NCBI GenBank assembly: GCA_947000775.1
Contig: CAMQGK010000604.1
Coordinates: 6,192,501 to 6,256,500 of the forward strand
Source: Pterois miles
Lineage: Eukaryota > Chordata > Actinopteri > Perciformes > Scorpaenidae
Length of the DNA: 64,000 nt
Reading direction: 5' to 3'
The translations under genes and the position numbers were made by a program. Each line of letters opens with the position of its first letter. Positions within the stretch are counted from its first letter, which is position 1. This document shows, piece after piece, positions 42,418 through 53,162 of the stretch. Under the pieces are notes generated by a model. That model did not search any database. It was not told the origin of the DNA and saw nothing but the letters and a program-made list of their open reading frames with translations.

Positions 42418-43075
42418 CTGGTACAGTGCCTATAAAATTCATGTTAAAGTATGTTTTATTGTTGTACAACACTGAATAAAGGTAGATTAAATGTGGCCTT
42501 TTTGACACTGATCCACAGGGGAAAACATATTTAACATATTTAATGTCAAAGTGAAACATCCCTAAAGTGATCTAAATTAATACAAATATAAAACACTTGT
42601 ATGCAACAGTATTGTGCAGCCGTTAAAAGCATGAGTCTCTCTTTGTCCCATTCTTCTCTGCAGACCTGCTCCAGCTCTGACAGATCGGCATCGGTGATCA
42701 GCCTTGTTCACATAGTCTGAACTGGACTGATTCTGACTCACTGGGTGACGCCGCAATTGATCATTGTTGTTTTTAAGGCAGGTCTAGCTTTGTGTTTATG
42801 TTTGAGGCCATTGCTTGCAGGGAAACAAAGGTTTCACAGGTTTCTTGCAGCCCTCCAGATTCAGGTGTATTTATGCTACAATCAGCTGAAAGCTCTTGAC
42901 TGCTCACAGGCACGTGATCTTCATTTAATTATTTATGTGACTTCTAAAACAAATTGGCTGCATCAGGGATGCTTTTTTGTCATGAAGGGTTGAATACTTG
43001 AGCAAACAAGTATTTTACATTTGTAATGAAGTTAGATCACATTTTGTATGTTGACAAAAGGATAAAGGAAATGAA
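42418..43075. mobile_element. degenerate DNA-transposon relic
   Basis: Begins ACAGTGCCTATAAAATTCAT and contains GACACTGATCCACAGG, AATGTCAAAGTGAAAC, CTCTCTTTGTCCCATTCTTC and GTTGAATACTTGAGCAAACA. These resemble a common non-autonomous Tc1-like family of fish. No transposase frame. Confidence 0.5.
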
Positions 43076-43738
43076 AGGTTATTTTTTGGTCAGATCAGTC
43101 ACAAAAACACATTAAATCCATTTTTCAATGACATATGAAAACTTCCAAAAAGGGTGAATCATTTTTTTTTAGACTTTATGAAGATGAAATCCAAGGAACA
43201 AGATTATCTGTTTACAAAGCCCTTATTGTCTTTCTGAAGTGAAAACTTAACTTACTATGTAGTTTTCATTGAAGCAACTTAATTTTCCATGACAATTCAG
43301 CAGGGCTTGCTGCCGATGAAGTGTGCAGCAAGTTTTAAAACTTTTCAAAAATGTTTGATGTCTTGCATCATCTAAAGCATACAGCTGAGTTCTGTACTAC
43401 AGAAACAACAGGAAACAAGCAAACAAACAGTGGACTATTCCATCACAATAACAATCCATAAATTCATCACAAATTCAAATTATAAAAATAATCTTTTAAT
43501 ATAAACTACATATTCAGTGCACAAAAGAACAAATGTACAAATCATAAATTTGACACATTGATTGAAACATAAGGTAAGCATGTTAAAAAAATCAATTAAC
43601 ATGGTCATGTGAGTTAATATTTTAATTAGTTAAAGTGATCGGCATAAATAGGACTGTAAATAAATTATGAGCCTTTTTTCTCTGCCTCCAAACATTCTTG
43701 GTGAGCAGGTTGTCGTAAAGTTTTTTCCCAGTGGACTT

Positions 43739-43757
43739 CTACTTGGGCCATTTGCAT
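43739..43757 (-). CDS. vegfd: vegfd coding exon 8 (last 19 coding nt)
   Basis: After a TTTATTCACAG acceptor it adds A to complete Arg, then CKWPK and TAG at 43741-43739. With exon 7 the end reads SCRCKWPK, restoring a C-x-C pair typical of the tail. Confidence 0.7.
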
Positions 43758-46700
43758 CTGTGAATAAAAGAAGGATCATTTAAAGAGTATAAAATATGAG
43801 TATCAGACACACCACAGCTCAGAAAGCCGAACTCACCAGGAGGTTTAAAAACTGATCACATTGTTTATGCACAGAAAAGACACTTAGGCATGGAAATGAC
43901 TGGAAATGTTGGGGAAAATTTGTTTTAAGGAAATTAATAAACTGGTAGTGGGAAATATGAAAAAGAGAGGATGAACATTAAAATGATCCAGTAGGTAAAT
44001 GAAAGTGTGAAATGCATAAAGAAATGTAAAGAGAGGAAGGAAAAAAAATACAGAAATAAATATGTTTAGAGAAATGAATGAGTGAAATACAAAGGGAAAA
44101 TCATGCAAATATAAATACATGTACTCATTTGAAAATAAATATAAAATAAGTGCGGAAATAATATTAAAAATAAAAGTCAAAATAAATGAATTAATTTACA
44201 AATGAATGAAAATAAATACATAAATAAATAAAAGAGAAAATTAAACAGAATCGTAACTAAATAAGGGAATTAATACAAAGATAAATAAATGAATCAAATT
44301 AAAGCAGAAATATCTACAGTATTTATGTCACATTTTATCAATTAATTAATGGCTAGATTTATTTTTAATATTATTTTTTGCTACATTTAATGACATTAAT
44401 ATTTATTTATTGAGTCATGTATTTATTAGTATTATTTTGGCAGATTCTGTCCTCCATAAGGATGAACTCTGACTTTTGAGTTCAGACTGGAGCATTTAAA
44501 ACGAGTCAACGGTAAACAGATTATATTAAAGGGCCTACCTGCAGGAGGCTTGATCAAAACGTTGGTGCTTGTGGGCGCAGATGGAGGAGTTGAGTTGACA
44601 GCGTTGGGTCGGTCTTGGCTGCAGAGTCGGTGCAGGTCGAGGAAGACAGTCACAGCGCTCCACGTCTATCTCACAGTCGGGCATCCATGAAGTGAGTGGA
44701 AACTCTGATAGTACATTTATATCAAAAAGACAGTACAGGTACAGGAAATGACTTTTCATCTTGTCAGCTGAATTTCCGTATTATAACATACCTCACTTCT
44801 ATATTCTGATGACTTTACAGCTGACATCTGAAGTTATAAAATAATGTTAATTACATTCTGGTAATATGACATACTTGAGTTTGGCTCACTATATGGTTAG
44901 TGTTTTTGAGCTTATTGCTAACATGCCAACGTATCGTCATATAGCTTTTCATATTATATCTTCCCAAACAGGACGTTATTTTTTGTGCATTTTCCTACGA
45001 ATGCCCAGCAACACAAGCGATAAGTGCACCTGTGCAAGACCCTGCCGTGTTTAGGCACCAAAATGACTTGGTTAGGTTTAGGAAAACATCATAGTTTGGG
45101 TTCAAATAACTAACTACAGAAGTTATGTGAAAATTACATCAATGTTGACTTCTGGTTTTACACGGGACACTGATGCAGGTCTTGACACCAGAGAGATTAT
45201 GGTCTCAAGTGGATTGGCAACTGTAACTCAGAAAGCCTAGTACAAGCAGTTATCAGAGTCATCCTACTGATGCAGGACAGGTTTTCAGTGGTTGCATATG
45301 GAAATATACAATAATGTAAGTAAAGAATAATAAAATAAATATAAAGGTATGGACACGCGTGAAGATTTGCCTCCTGTTCACTTCCATTCTATGTGAGCGA
45401 ATGTGTGAAATGTGCTACCAGGCACGAAGCAAATTTGCATCTTCACATTCGTTCAACTTTGGTGACCTTACAGTTGGAATATCATATATACGTATATAAC
45501 GGCCGCATGTGTGACTGTGCCTTAATGCTAGTGTGCCCTAACGCCTGTGATGAAAACAGACATATGTTAGCTACCAGTGTACGTTCGAGGGCAACCATTG
45601 CCCATAGCAACCACCATTGTAGCAATCACCTTGGTATTTGTAGGCAGGAGGGCCTATGTTGTTTTGAACATTATTTATTAATACAAAACAATTTAAACTG
45701 GAATATGTCTCGAACTTTCACGTTGCCATATTTGACCGTTCGCACCTTAGCTATGATATAATCATGACCTGTCATGAGCTATTGCTTAGTTATACTACAT
45801 CATCTGTTCTGGCTCATGGTATGAGGATCACATATTTATTGTGTGAGATATATAGGAATTATAGTGCATTACTTTTTGTAAGTATAGCTACGAACAGTGT
45901 ATGAGAGCAACCTGAACATGCTCCTAAAGACAATGCTAACATGCTGATGTTTCAGCAGATATAATGTTAACCATCTTCATTTGGTCATAAATCCAAAGTA
46001 TTCAGGATACATCCTCAAGAAACTGAACGTCTGTTCACATGTGTGTGTCAATGTATTCAACAGTTGTTGAGATACACACACACCTGGTGCACTGGAAGGG
46101 TAAGGTATGCATCTGTCAGTTGAACAATCCCAAATCAACCCACTGGCACAAAGTCTCCTGGAGTCCTCTGCCTCTGACAGCTGGCCCATCGGAGAGCAGC
46201 TGCCAACGAAACAGATGGATTACAACAGAATCTAAGTAAATCAAAAAACAAATTCCTTTGAGAAATGAGACTGACGGATGTTTTGGACTCACCCACTGCT
46301 CCTGTGAGGTTGAGCATTACGTCGTATTATGGCGGGCTCCATGCACCTGCACTCTGTATGATTGGCTACTTTTATTAGCACCGGCTCCGGTACAAACTTG
46401 AAGGGAATGACACTGAGGACCTGAAAGACACAAACATGCAGACAGTGGTGTGAGAGCTAAAAATGGTTAACTGATCATCCGAGATCTGGTCACTCACCGT
46501 TTTGTTCACATATACAATAGTTGTGTTTCTGCAGGTGACACCTTCTTGATTGCAGCAGCCACTGCATCTGTCAGTAGGAAAACAAGGTCACATCTGGTAA
46601 AGTGGCATGCATGGGAAATAAACTTACAGTAAGCTGAGGAGTCGAGGTTTCTCATGTTTATGGGAGTTTTGTTCACATTTTGTCATAGGTCAAACTAATC

Positions 46701-49541
46701 TATATAGATACAGAAATAAATAAATCATTCCAGGAAACACATGTATGAGCCTGGTTAGCTGTTCCCCCTGTTTCCAGTCTTTATGCTAAGCTAAGCTACC
46801 CAGCTGGTAGGGGTAGCGTCATATATAACAGACAGACATGAGTATGGCATCAATATTCTCACCTCAACTCCTGGTACTCCTGGCTGTTGTCAAACTATTC
46901 CTTTAATAATATACTTAAGAAAACATAATAAAACAGCTTTACAAGCCTGTAGAAGTCAAATATAGACATTTATTTTCCACCGCAATCTATTCAACATGAC
47001 TGAATGTAACATGAATGAGTGCTGAGAGGTTTTGTCAGCTTGAGTGTTACAGTAGGATGAACACAGGGATGGTGCCACAGCATTGAGCTTGGTGCACAGT
47101 GTTAAAGTTCTGGATCTGGTGTCATGTAAAACAAACCTGTGGATGGACACACAAGGAGGCTTGAAGAACATCGAGGGGTCGGTACCCAGCTCCTTGGCCA
47201 CATCGACACACGTCTCTCTCGGCATGCATTGAGTCCGCTGCCACTCTTCATCTATGGCTAAATGGAGACACACAATGTTTATAACCACATCAATACACAT
47301 ACGTGTAACATGTACTGTATGTTTTATCTGACCTTTAAGTATCTCCAGGCTGTACGATTCAGCAGCGTAGCGTGTAGAGCGGTGTGAGCCCACTGAAGGC
47401 GGTGAAGAGAGAGTCTCTGGCTGCTGCAGTCGCAGACGACACTTCCACAACTTCCAGTCGGGAAAGTCTGCGAGTCTCAGCAGCTCATCCAGGCTGGAGG
47501 CTGACCGCACCTTCCTCTCCCACTGCCTCATCACCTGCAGGGGTCACAGCCAATCATCCTTTAATGCTTCAACTAAATAAAGAAGAAGAAGATCTATTTA
47601 TTAGTGTGGGGTTTTCCTCTGTAAACTAAATGAGCGACTGACCTGCTAATGGAGAGATTTAATGAGGGAAGGGGGGGGGGGGGGGGGGGGGCTCTCACAG
47701 CTAACAGTAAAGATCTCGTTTTTGGTCCATGTCGGGACTTGAACCGGGCCCTCCGGTTCCCAAGCCAACCCCCCAAAGGCCCCCCCCCCGTCATTGATGG
47801 TTTCAGTTTCACTTTGAATGATACTGCTGAAAACAACTCATGAGCACAATTACACCCTCTTTAATAAGGGAATATTGCTGGAGACGCATTGAAAAATGCA
47901 GAGGACAATAAAGACCATGACATGACAATATCAGTCTTGGCCCATCACTTTGGTCCAGACTGAAATATCTCAACATTTATTAGATGGATTGGACATGAAA
48001 TTTGGCTCATATTTTCATGTTCTCCAGAGGATAAATCCTCCAGACTTTGGGGATCCCCTGACTTTTCTTATAGCAAGACCATTTGGTTGATATGTGTGCA
48101 GTGGTGGACTCAGGCTGTCTGAGGCTCAGAAAGGAAGTGGCAGTAACACCAGAGGAAGACAATCCTAGAGGCCAACTCAAAGCCGATTGTCCAAGTCAAC
48201 ATCAAATGCGGCATATACAAAGGAAATGTGTTATCACCACTGCTGTTCTGCATAGGCCTGAACCCCCTCAGTCAGATCATCACAAAGAGTGGCTACGGGT
48301 ACCAATTCTGTTGTGGGGCAACAATCAGCCACCTGCTCTACATGGATGACATCATGCTGTACGCCAGGAATGAGTGAGAAATAGACTCACTGATCCACAC
48401 CACCAGGATCTAAAGCAATGACATCGAGATGTCATTTTGATTAGACAAGTGTGGCTGGATGGTCTCGAAGAGAGGCAGAATGATCAGAACTGAAGGGGCT
48501 GACCTAGAAGAGGGCAACATAGGTGATATCCAAGACAGCTACAAGTACCTTGGTATCCCACAGGCTAATGGAAACCATGAGGAGGCTGCAAGGAAGTCAA
48601 CCACAGTCAAATACCTCAAGAGAGTAAGGCAAGTCCTGAAAAGTCAGCTGAATGGTAAGAACGAGGTCCGAGCCATCAACATGTACGCACTACCAGCCAT
48701 CAGTTACCCCGCTGGGATCGTAAGCTGGCCAAAAGAGGGGACAGAAGCCACAGATATCAAGACAAGAAAGCTCACCATGCATGAAGGGTTTCACCCTAAG
48801 TCCAGCACCCTGAGAGTGTACACTAAGCAGAAAGAGGGAGGCTGAGAACTAGTGAGCATCAAGGCCATGGTCCTGGATGAAACATCAAAAATCCAAAAAT
48901 ACATCAGGAAAATGGCCCTAAAGGATGAACCGCTAAGGGAATGTCTCAGGTAGCAGAAACCCGATGAGAGTGCAGAGGGGGAGGAGCAGACAAGCTGGAG
49001 GGACAAGCCCCTACATGGCGTGTACCATTTAAAATCGAAGAAGTGGCTGATATCAAGAAAACTTACCAATGTCTGGAAAATGTTGGACTGACTGATGAAT
49101 CATGGCAGCACAAGAACAGGCCCAAAGTGCAAGAGCCATAGAGGCCAGAATATCTACCAGAGTAGATCAGACCCAAGGTGTAGACTGTCCAAAGACGCCC
49201 CTGAGACAGTCCAGCAAATAGTAGCAGGGTGTAAAATGCTAGCTGGATCAGCGTACATGGAGAGGCATCATCAAGTGACCGGAATAGTATACAGGAACAT
49301 CTGTAACCTCTATGTGCTCGGGGCACTAACCCCCAAACTGGGAGAGTGGCTCCAACAGATCCCAGGAACAACATCTGAAGCCTCGGTCCAGAAGAGCACA
49401 GTCCTAGGAACAGCTAAGATACTGCTCAGAACCCTCAAACTCCCAGGCCTCTGGTAGAGGAGCCAAGCTTCAGGATGACACAGATACCCCACGAGGGTAG
49501 GTAGGTAGGTAGGTAGGTAGGTAGGTAGGTAGGTAGGTAGG

Positions 49542-49572
<31 letters not shown>

Positions 49573-49573
49573 G

Positions 49574-49614
<41 letters not shown>

Positions 49615-51471
49615 GTTTGCATTTAGCTCAACAAACTCTGCTGTGAAGTGCAGCCTCACACAGTCACTGATGTGGCCGCAGACTCATTTGTCTTTATTTT
49701 CATTAGCATAGAATGAGCCCTTCATTTCTACATAGGAAGCTGGTCCTCTTCACAGACTCTGCCATGTTGCTCCATCATGTTTCTACAGTAGCCCAGGACA
49801 GACAAACCAAGCACGTTCATGTTTTTATATTACCTGAAGGCCATAGTAGCTCTCTGACACCCTAAACCTTGGTACCGCCAGCCACCGTCTGACTTCCGTT
49901 GCTCCTACAGTAGTCTTATGATGGCCTGTTAGGACGGCCTCTGAGCGAGGCGAATGGTGTTACTGCAGCTTTGCACTGTCTTGGAAAGGGAGAAGTTAGC
50001 CAAGGACTACTCAGTTGGTTGCAATCTGCTAGCACAACACTAGATGCCATCAAATTCTTCACACTGTACCTAAAAATATGGATCGAAAATTTTGAATTTG
50101 GTGGAATTAAATGCATTTCTAGCGACATTATGTGCATTATTTTCTGCTAATATATACATTTTCATACACTGAGGCTGAGCTGTTTGAGTTGATGTAACAC
50201 ACACTCTGAACACTGCTCATTCTCAAGTCTCATGACTGCTACCACAGGAGTATACATTCATACAGGATACTATAGAAGGATGATATCAACCTGTGACATC
50301 TGACAAATATGGGCCTCAGCCAACCTGACCACCATCATGCACTTTGAGAGGAGGCAGCAGTGGTGGAAGAAAAAAAAACATAAAACCACCTGTCACGCTA
50401 GAAGGGCCAAGTTCCCATGATGACATAAGTCAGAACAAAATGGAAGCCGAACAGATCAGATCTGTACGGTTTAGATAAGATATGTTAAGATGAATGTAGG
50501 TAATGGACTCTGTGTTATATAAGATTTTGTTGACATTTTAACAGACTTTAAAGAGCCAGGGGCGTGATCTGTCTGATGAGAAGCTAATTTTTGAGACGGG
50601 AAAGCCAAAGCCTGATATCGGATGGTTGGCCTACAAATGTCAGAGAGACGGCAGAGAGTATTGTCTGCACAGTGTGTGCTTTATTTCCTCTGGACGACTG
50701 TACTGATGTGTTCAGTGTGTTGCAGAATGGAGGGTGGGGCAGGCTGGATGGCTGACTGCTTCCACTTAAATCAGAAGAAACAACAACAGAAAATAGGGAG
50801 GTTTCCCCTCCGTAATTTCTACCAGGGGATAGACCCACTAATGAGAAACAGAGAGGGAGAGTGTCTAGCTGAGAGAGGGATGATGGGAATTGAAATGGAG
50901 GTAAAGACGGAGGGAGTTTGAATAGAGGAATAGAGAGCGAGTGGAGAGAGACGATTGGAGATAACGGAGATGACGAAAATTAAGAGTGAGATGGTTCAAT
51001 AATCCCTCTGATGCAGATACAATTATGGCATCTTTTAGCCACACGATTAATGTCAATTTTGGCACTGGCAGCAACTGACAAGTATGAGGTTTATGAGAGA
51101 ATGGGTGAAGAGATGAAAGAGGCTCTACAACACTGCAAAAGCAAGTGAAATGAAGCCCTGAATGCATCAAGAATATTGTATAAAAGCAATGCTGCATTTT
51201 AATTTCTGCTCTCTGGACAAAGTTACATAATAAATTACTTTTAGTACAAAATTCTGTCATTAAACATCATCTACAAACAGCAGTGAATTGCAAGAAGCTT
51301 CTTGCGTTGCTGCTTTGGCACACATGCACTTGAAGACATAAGGCTTCACGCCACACTTACCCTACTTCCTCCCTCTCTGTGCATGCCGTGTCCCACGTCG
51401 ATCCAGCTCAGCTCCACCAGCAGAGTCACCAAGCAGGAGATCCGGCACAGAGTCCGTCTCATCTTCATCAT
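43739..51471 (-). CDS. vegfd: vegfd, vascular endothelial growth factor D
   Basis: Secreted lymphangiogenic and angiogenic factor acting on VEGFR3/VEGFR2. Eight coding exons (51361-51471, 47333-47534, 47137-47257, 46498-46567, 46293-46420, 46084-46199, 44539-44704, 43739-43757) sum to 933 nt and 310 residues with consistent phases. It has a signal peptide, then an N-terminal propeptide with DWKLWKCRLRLQ. The processing-like STR|YAA site is at residues 92/93, and the VEGF homology domain spans about 111-194 (EEWQRTQCMPRETC, FFKPPCVSIHRCSGCCN, VANHTECRC). IIRR at 199-202 corresponds to the C-terminal cleavage site. A cysteine-containing silk-like propeptide follows. EEWQRTQC and RSTR favour VEGFD over VEGFC. 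The C-terminal propeptide is shorter than in human (354 residues). The tandem neighbour pir supports orthology. Confidence 0.93.
43758..44538 (-). other. vegfd intron 7, (AAAT)-rich low complexity
   Basis: Mostly A/T-rich GAAATAAAT-like low-complexity sequence at 43900-44420. No gene. Confidence 0.6.
44539..44704 (-). CDS. vegfd: vegfd coding exon 7 (cysteine-rich tail)
   Basis: 166 nt, phase 1 to 2, with TATCAG acceptor and GTAGGC donor. It contains PDCEIDVERCDCLP and QRCQLNSSIC. Cysteine spacing is only loosely like the C-x10-C-x-C-x-C silk-protein repeat. The call rests on phase fit and position. Confidence 0.72.
44705..46083 (-). other. vegfd intron 6
   Basis: 1.4-kb intron with a fragment related to the 38230 repeat (45055-45190) and a reverse piece of family C (about 45900-45985). 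No coding seen. Confidence 0.5.
46084..46199 (-). CDS. vegfd: vegfd coding exon 6 (C-terminal propeptide)
   Basis: 116 nt, phase 2 to 1, with TTGGCAG acceptor and GTGTGT donor. RRLCASGLIWDCSTDRC corresponds to the LCP..LWD...C part of human VEGFD. The acceptor is the least certain of this gene. Confidence 0.75.
46293..46420 (-). CDS. vegfd: vegfd coding exon 5 (end of VEGF domain, cleavage site)
   Basis: 128 nt, phase 0 to 2, with TTTCAG acceptor and GTGAGT donor. VLIKVANHTECRCM is followed by IIRRNAQPH, the basic C-terminal processing site. Confidence 0.9.
46498..46567 (-). CDS. vegfd: vegfd coding exon 4 (cystine knot)
   Basis: 70 nt, phase 2 to 0, with ACAG acceptor and GTGAGT donor. It encodes RCSGCCNQEGVTCRNTTIVY. 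The R-C-x-G-C-C signature is intact with Ser in the variable position. Confidence 0.9.
46568..47136 (-). other. vegfd intron 3
   Basis: 570-bp intron. An open frame runs from exon 3 through the donor into 46956 and has no VEGF features, so it is readthrough of the intron. Nothing else seen. Confidence 0.5.
47137..47257 (-). CDS. vegfd: vegfd coding exon 3 (VEGF homology domain, first part)
   Basis: 121 nt, phase 1 to 2, with TTTAG acceptor and GTTTGT donor. It encodes AIDEEWQRTQCMPRETCVDV and FFKPPCVSIH. Confidence 0.93.
47333..47534 (-). CDS. vegfd: vegfd coding exon 2 (N-terminal propeptide)
   Basis: 202 nt, phase 0 to 1, with CTGCAG acceptor and GTCAGA donor. RSASSLDELLRLADFPDWKL and SHRSTRYAAESYSLEILK parallel the human VEGFD propeptide and its cleavage site. 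Confidence 0.92.
47582..47825. repeat. SINE-like fragment with 21-bp poly-G
   Basis: GAAGAAGATCTATTTATTAG start, G-run at 47671-47691, then GTCGGGACTTGAACCGGGCC like the box B region of the 17752-18034 family. Degenerate. The G-run is a likely assembly weak spot. Confidence 0.55.
47950..48070 (+). repeat. dispersed repeat, family C fragment
   Basis: TGAAATATCTCAACATTTAT, AGATGGATTGGACATGAAAT and CCAGAGGATAAATCC match the body of 20360-20925. Confidence 0.6.
48160..49457 (+). pseudogene. non-LTR retrotransposon reverse-transcriptase relic
   Basis: Broken open pieces read in one orientation. VQVNIKCGIYKGNVLSPLLF, then the YMDD active-site motif in LLYMDDIMLYA, IQDSYKYLGIPQANGNHEEA, the stretch up to AINMYALPAISYP, CRLSKDAPETVQQIVAGC (degraded zinc-type motif) and GEWLQQIPGTTSEAS near the 3' end. 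Several in-frame stops interrupt it. The order fits an R2/NeSL-like single-ORF LINE. The segment between the zinc-like motif and the 3' end is much shorter than I recall for full copies, so the endonuclease is probably deleted. Confidence 0.85.
49498..49614. repeat. (GTAG)n(ATAG)n microsatellite at the LINE 3' end
   Basis: About 11 GTAG units then about 17 ATAG units with one interruption. It begins about 40 bp after the LINE stop codon and may derive from the LINE tail. Confidence 0.93.
49680..50080. repeat. dispersed non-coding repeat
   Basis: Contains GCCACCGTCTGACTTCCGTT, GAGCGAGGCGAATGGTGTTA and TTGCAATCTGCTAGCACAAC, ending CTAGATGCCATCAAATTCTT. It resembles a frequent teleost repeat I recall. 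No second copy is in this window. Confidence 0.4.
51361..51471 (-). CDS. vegfd: vegfd coding exon 1 (signal peptide)
   Basis: ATG at 51471, followed by a second ATG and MKMRRTLCRISCLVTLLVEL. Phase-0 end with GTAAGT donor. The first ATG is taken as start; 51468 or 51462 are possible. Confidence 0.82.
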
Positions 51472-53043
51472 TAGTCCTTGGCTCTGCACGCTGTCTCTGA
51501 GAATCACTCAGCAGTATGAACTTGCCTCCTTTTTCCTTCTGGCGGAGAGCACTTAGAGCTGGCCGCCTCTCTGACTCCCAACAGACCAGCTGAGTCCCTC
51601 AGACCACACACACTCAGTCAGTGCAGGTATGTGCAACACAAACTCTTGATCTTCCAGCTGCACAGTAAAGAGTGCGTATGTGTGCGAGTGTGTTTGAGCC
51701 AGACGTAACCTGTCACAGCAACCCAGACGCCCACAAGCCAAATGGAGGAGCTTAAAGAGGCTTTAAAACACACACCTCTCACTGCAGAGGCTTTGATGCA
51801 CAACCTGAGGTGTCCAGTTAAATAAGACTACTAGACATCAGAAGCTGAAAATGACCTCAGACCTCTTGATGAGAGCTGATCAGCACACTCTTATGTCAGA
51901 ATGGATTGAGGCCCTGTGAGAGGTTTCCACTAGATCTGAACAAATTCCTTCTTTATATTCCCACCTCCTGAAAAACAGCCTCTGAGTTGTGGCTTCTCTT
52001 AACTGCTCAATTCAGTGGTTACAAATATCTGTATGTTAAAGTTCCTCTTTGTCAGTCCTCGGTCCTCCAGATCCTACTGTGGTTTGTCTGTGTAAAAAGG
52101 TCCTGAGGCGCAAAAGCAGCCACACAGTTCCTTCCTCTAAGATGTGAGCTAATTCTAGAGAAGCTAGGAGAAGCTAGTATATGTCTGTCCTTATGTCTCC
52201 CCCACTGCTGCTGGTCCTGCTGCCACAAAGCACACCTCTTTATCAGCTTGTGTGTTCCAGTCTATCTTTGTTAATGTCTTGTTTGTCAAGTGATCAAGTC
52301 CCCTGCCTGTTAAGTCCCCGATCAGTGTCTTTTCCTCCGGAGCTGCCAAACCACCACACAGCCGTAGAGCAGCAACATGTGTTTTAAATGTGATCCAGAC
52401 TTCCGTAACGTGTGAGGGAAAATCAGCACCACCCCTGTCCCACCAACACCCCACCCACCAGTCCATCCAGGCCTGTTTGACTGCCGGGAACATACATAAT
52501 GGAGGGAGTATGAAAACAATAGTCAGAATTTGTATGCAAAAGAGGCAGCTTGGGCGTCTTTTCTGTCTGCTGCAAAGTGATGACAATTATGAAACATGCA
52601 AAAATGTTTTTTCAACAATATTTTATGTGGTCTGTTAGTTTTTGGCTCCAGAGGAAAACTAATTCATTTTGCAGCAGGATAAATTAGGTTAATGTGATAC
52701 ATAAAGGTGTCAAAAAACATTAAAACATTTGTATAACCTTCCTACTTTGAAATTATCTTCATACCAACAATGTGTGCAAGTATTTCATAATAGCTCTGCT
52801 ACTGTGTCATGTCAAACAGCAGAAGGAAAATGCAATAAAGCTTAAATTTAACAAGAGGGGTGGAGAGCAGTTAAAAGCACATTTCCCCTAAAATCTATAT
52901 TTTACAAGGGAGAGGGTGTGAACTACTACTGTGCAAACAATAAGGCATGAAGCACTTAGACACAAGTTTAAAATAGATGCGGGTTAAATGTGCTTCTATA
53001 GCAGCGAACAAGTAACATCTTCACCAGGGTCAACGCGTAGTGT
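51472..53043. other. vegfd 5' flank and pir 3' flank
   Basis: 1.6-kb interval between tandem genes. It should hold the vegfd promoter and 5' UTR and the pir 3' UTR. No additional gene or recognised repeat. Confidence 0.45.
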
Positions 53044-53162
53044 TCAGAAAGAGTCGCTGATCTTGGACCTCCAGTTTTCAGCCCTTTCAAAGCCATTTCT
53101 TCTGGTCTGGTAGTCCCTGATAGCCTGCCTGATCTCTTCCTCTGTGGTCATTACAAATGGAC
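53044..53162 (-). CDS. pir: pir last coding exon
   Basis: 119 coding nt after a CTTCAG acceptor. It encodes PFVMTTEEEIRQAIRDYQ and NGFERAENWRSKISDSF, with TGA at 53046-53044. Confidence 0.93.

Larger units (their letters stand above)
32356..43738. other. convergent interval between grpr and vegfd
   Basis: 11-kb gene-free interval between the 3' ends of two convergent genes. Its left 2.2 kb is probably grpr 3' UTR. It contains microsatellites, two SINE-like copies, repeat families B and D, a pogo-like element and a Tc1-like relic. Open frames in it fall in repeats or lack family features, and none is called. Confidence 0.5.
47535..51360 (-). other. vegfd intron 1
   Basis: 3.8-kb intron holding a SINE-like fragment with poly-G (47582-47825), a family C piece, a LINE relic (48160-49457), a tetranucleotide microsatellite (49498-49614) and a further dispersed repeat (49680-50080). 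Confidence 0.55.

Noticed and set aside
47384..47629. Plus-strand open frame over vegfd exon 2
   Set aside because: It is antisense to a well-supported VEGFD exon and has no recognisable motif.
48459..48845. 128-codon frame as a cellular gene
   Set aside because: The sequence continues reverse-transcriptase motifs on either side, so it is part of a LINE relic.
49498..49614. Regular tetranucleotide repeats as a CRISPR-like array
   Set aside because: Simple (GTAG)/(ATAG) tandem repeat without spacers, in a vertebrate genome.
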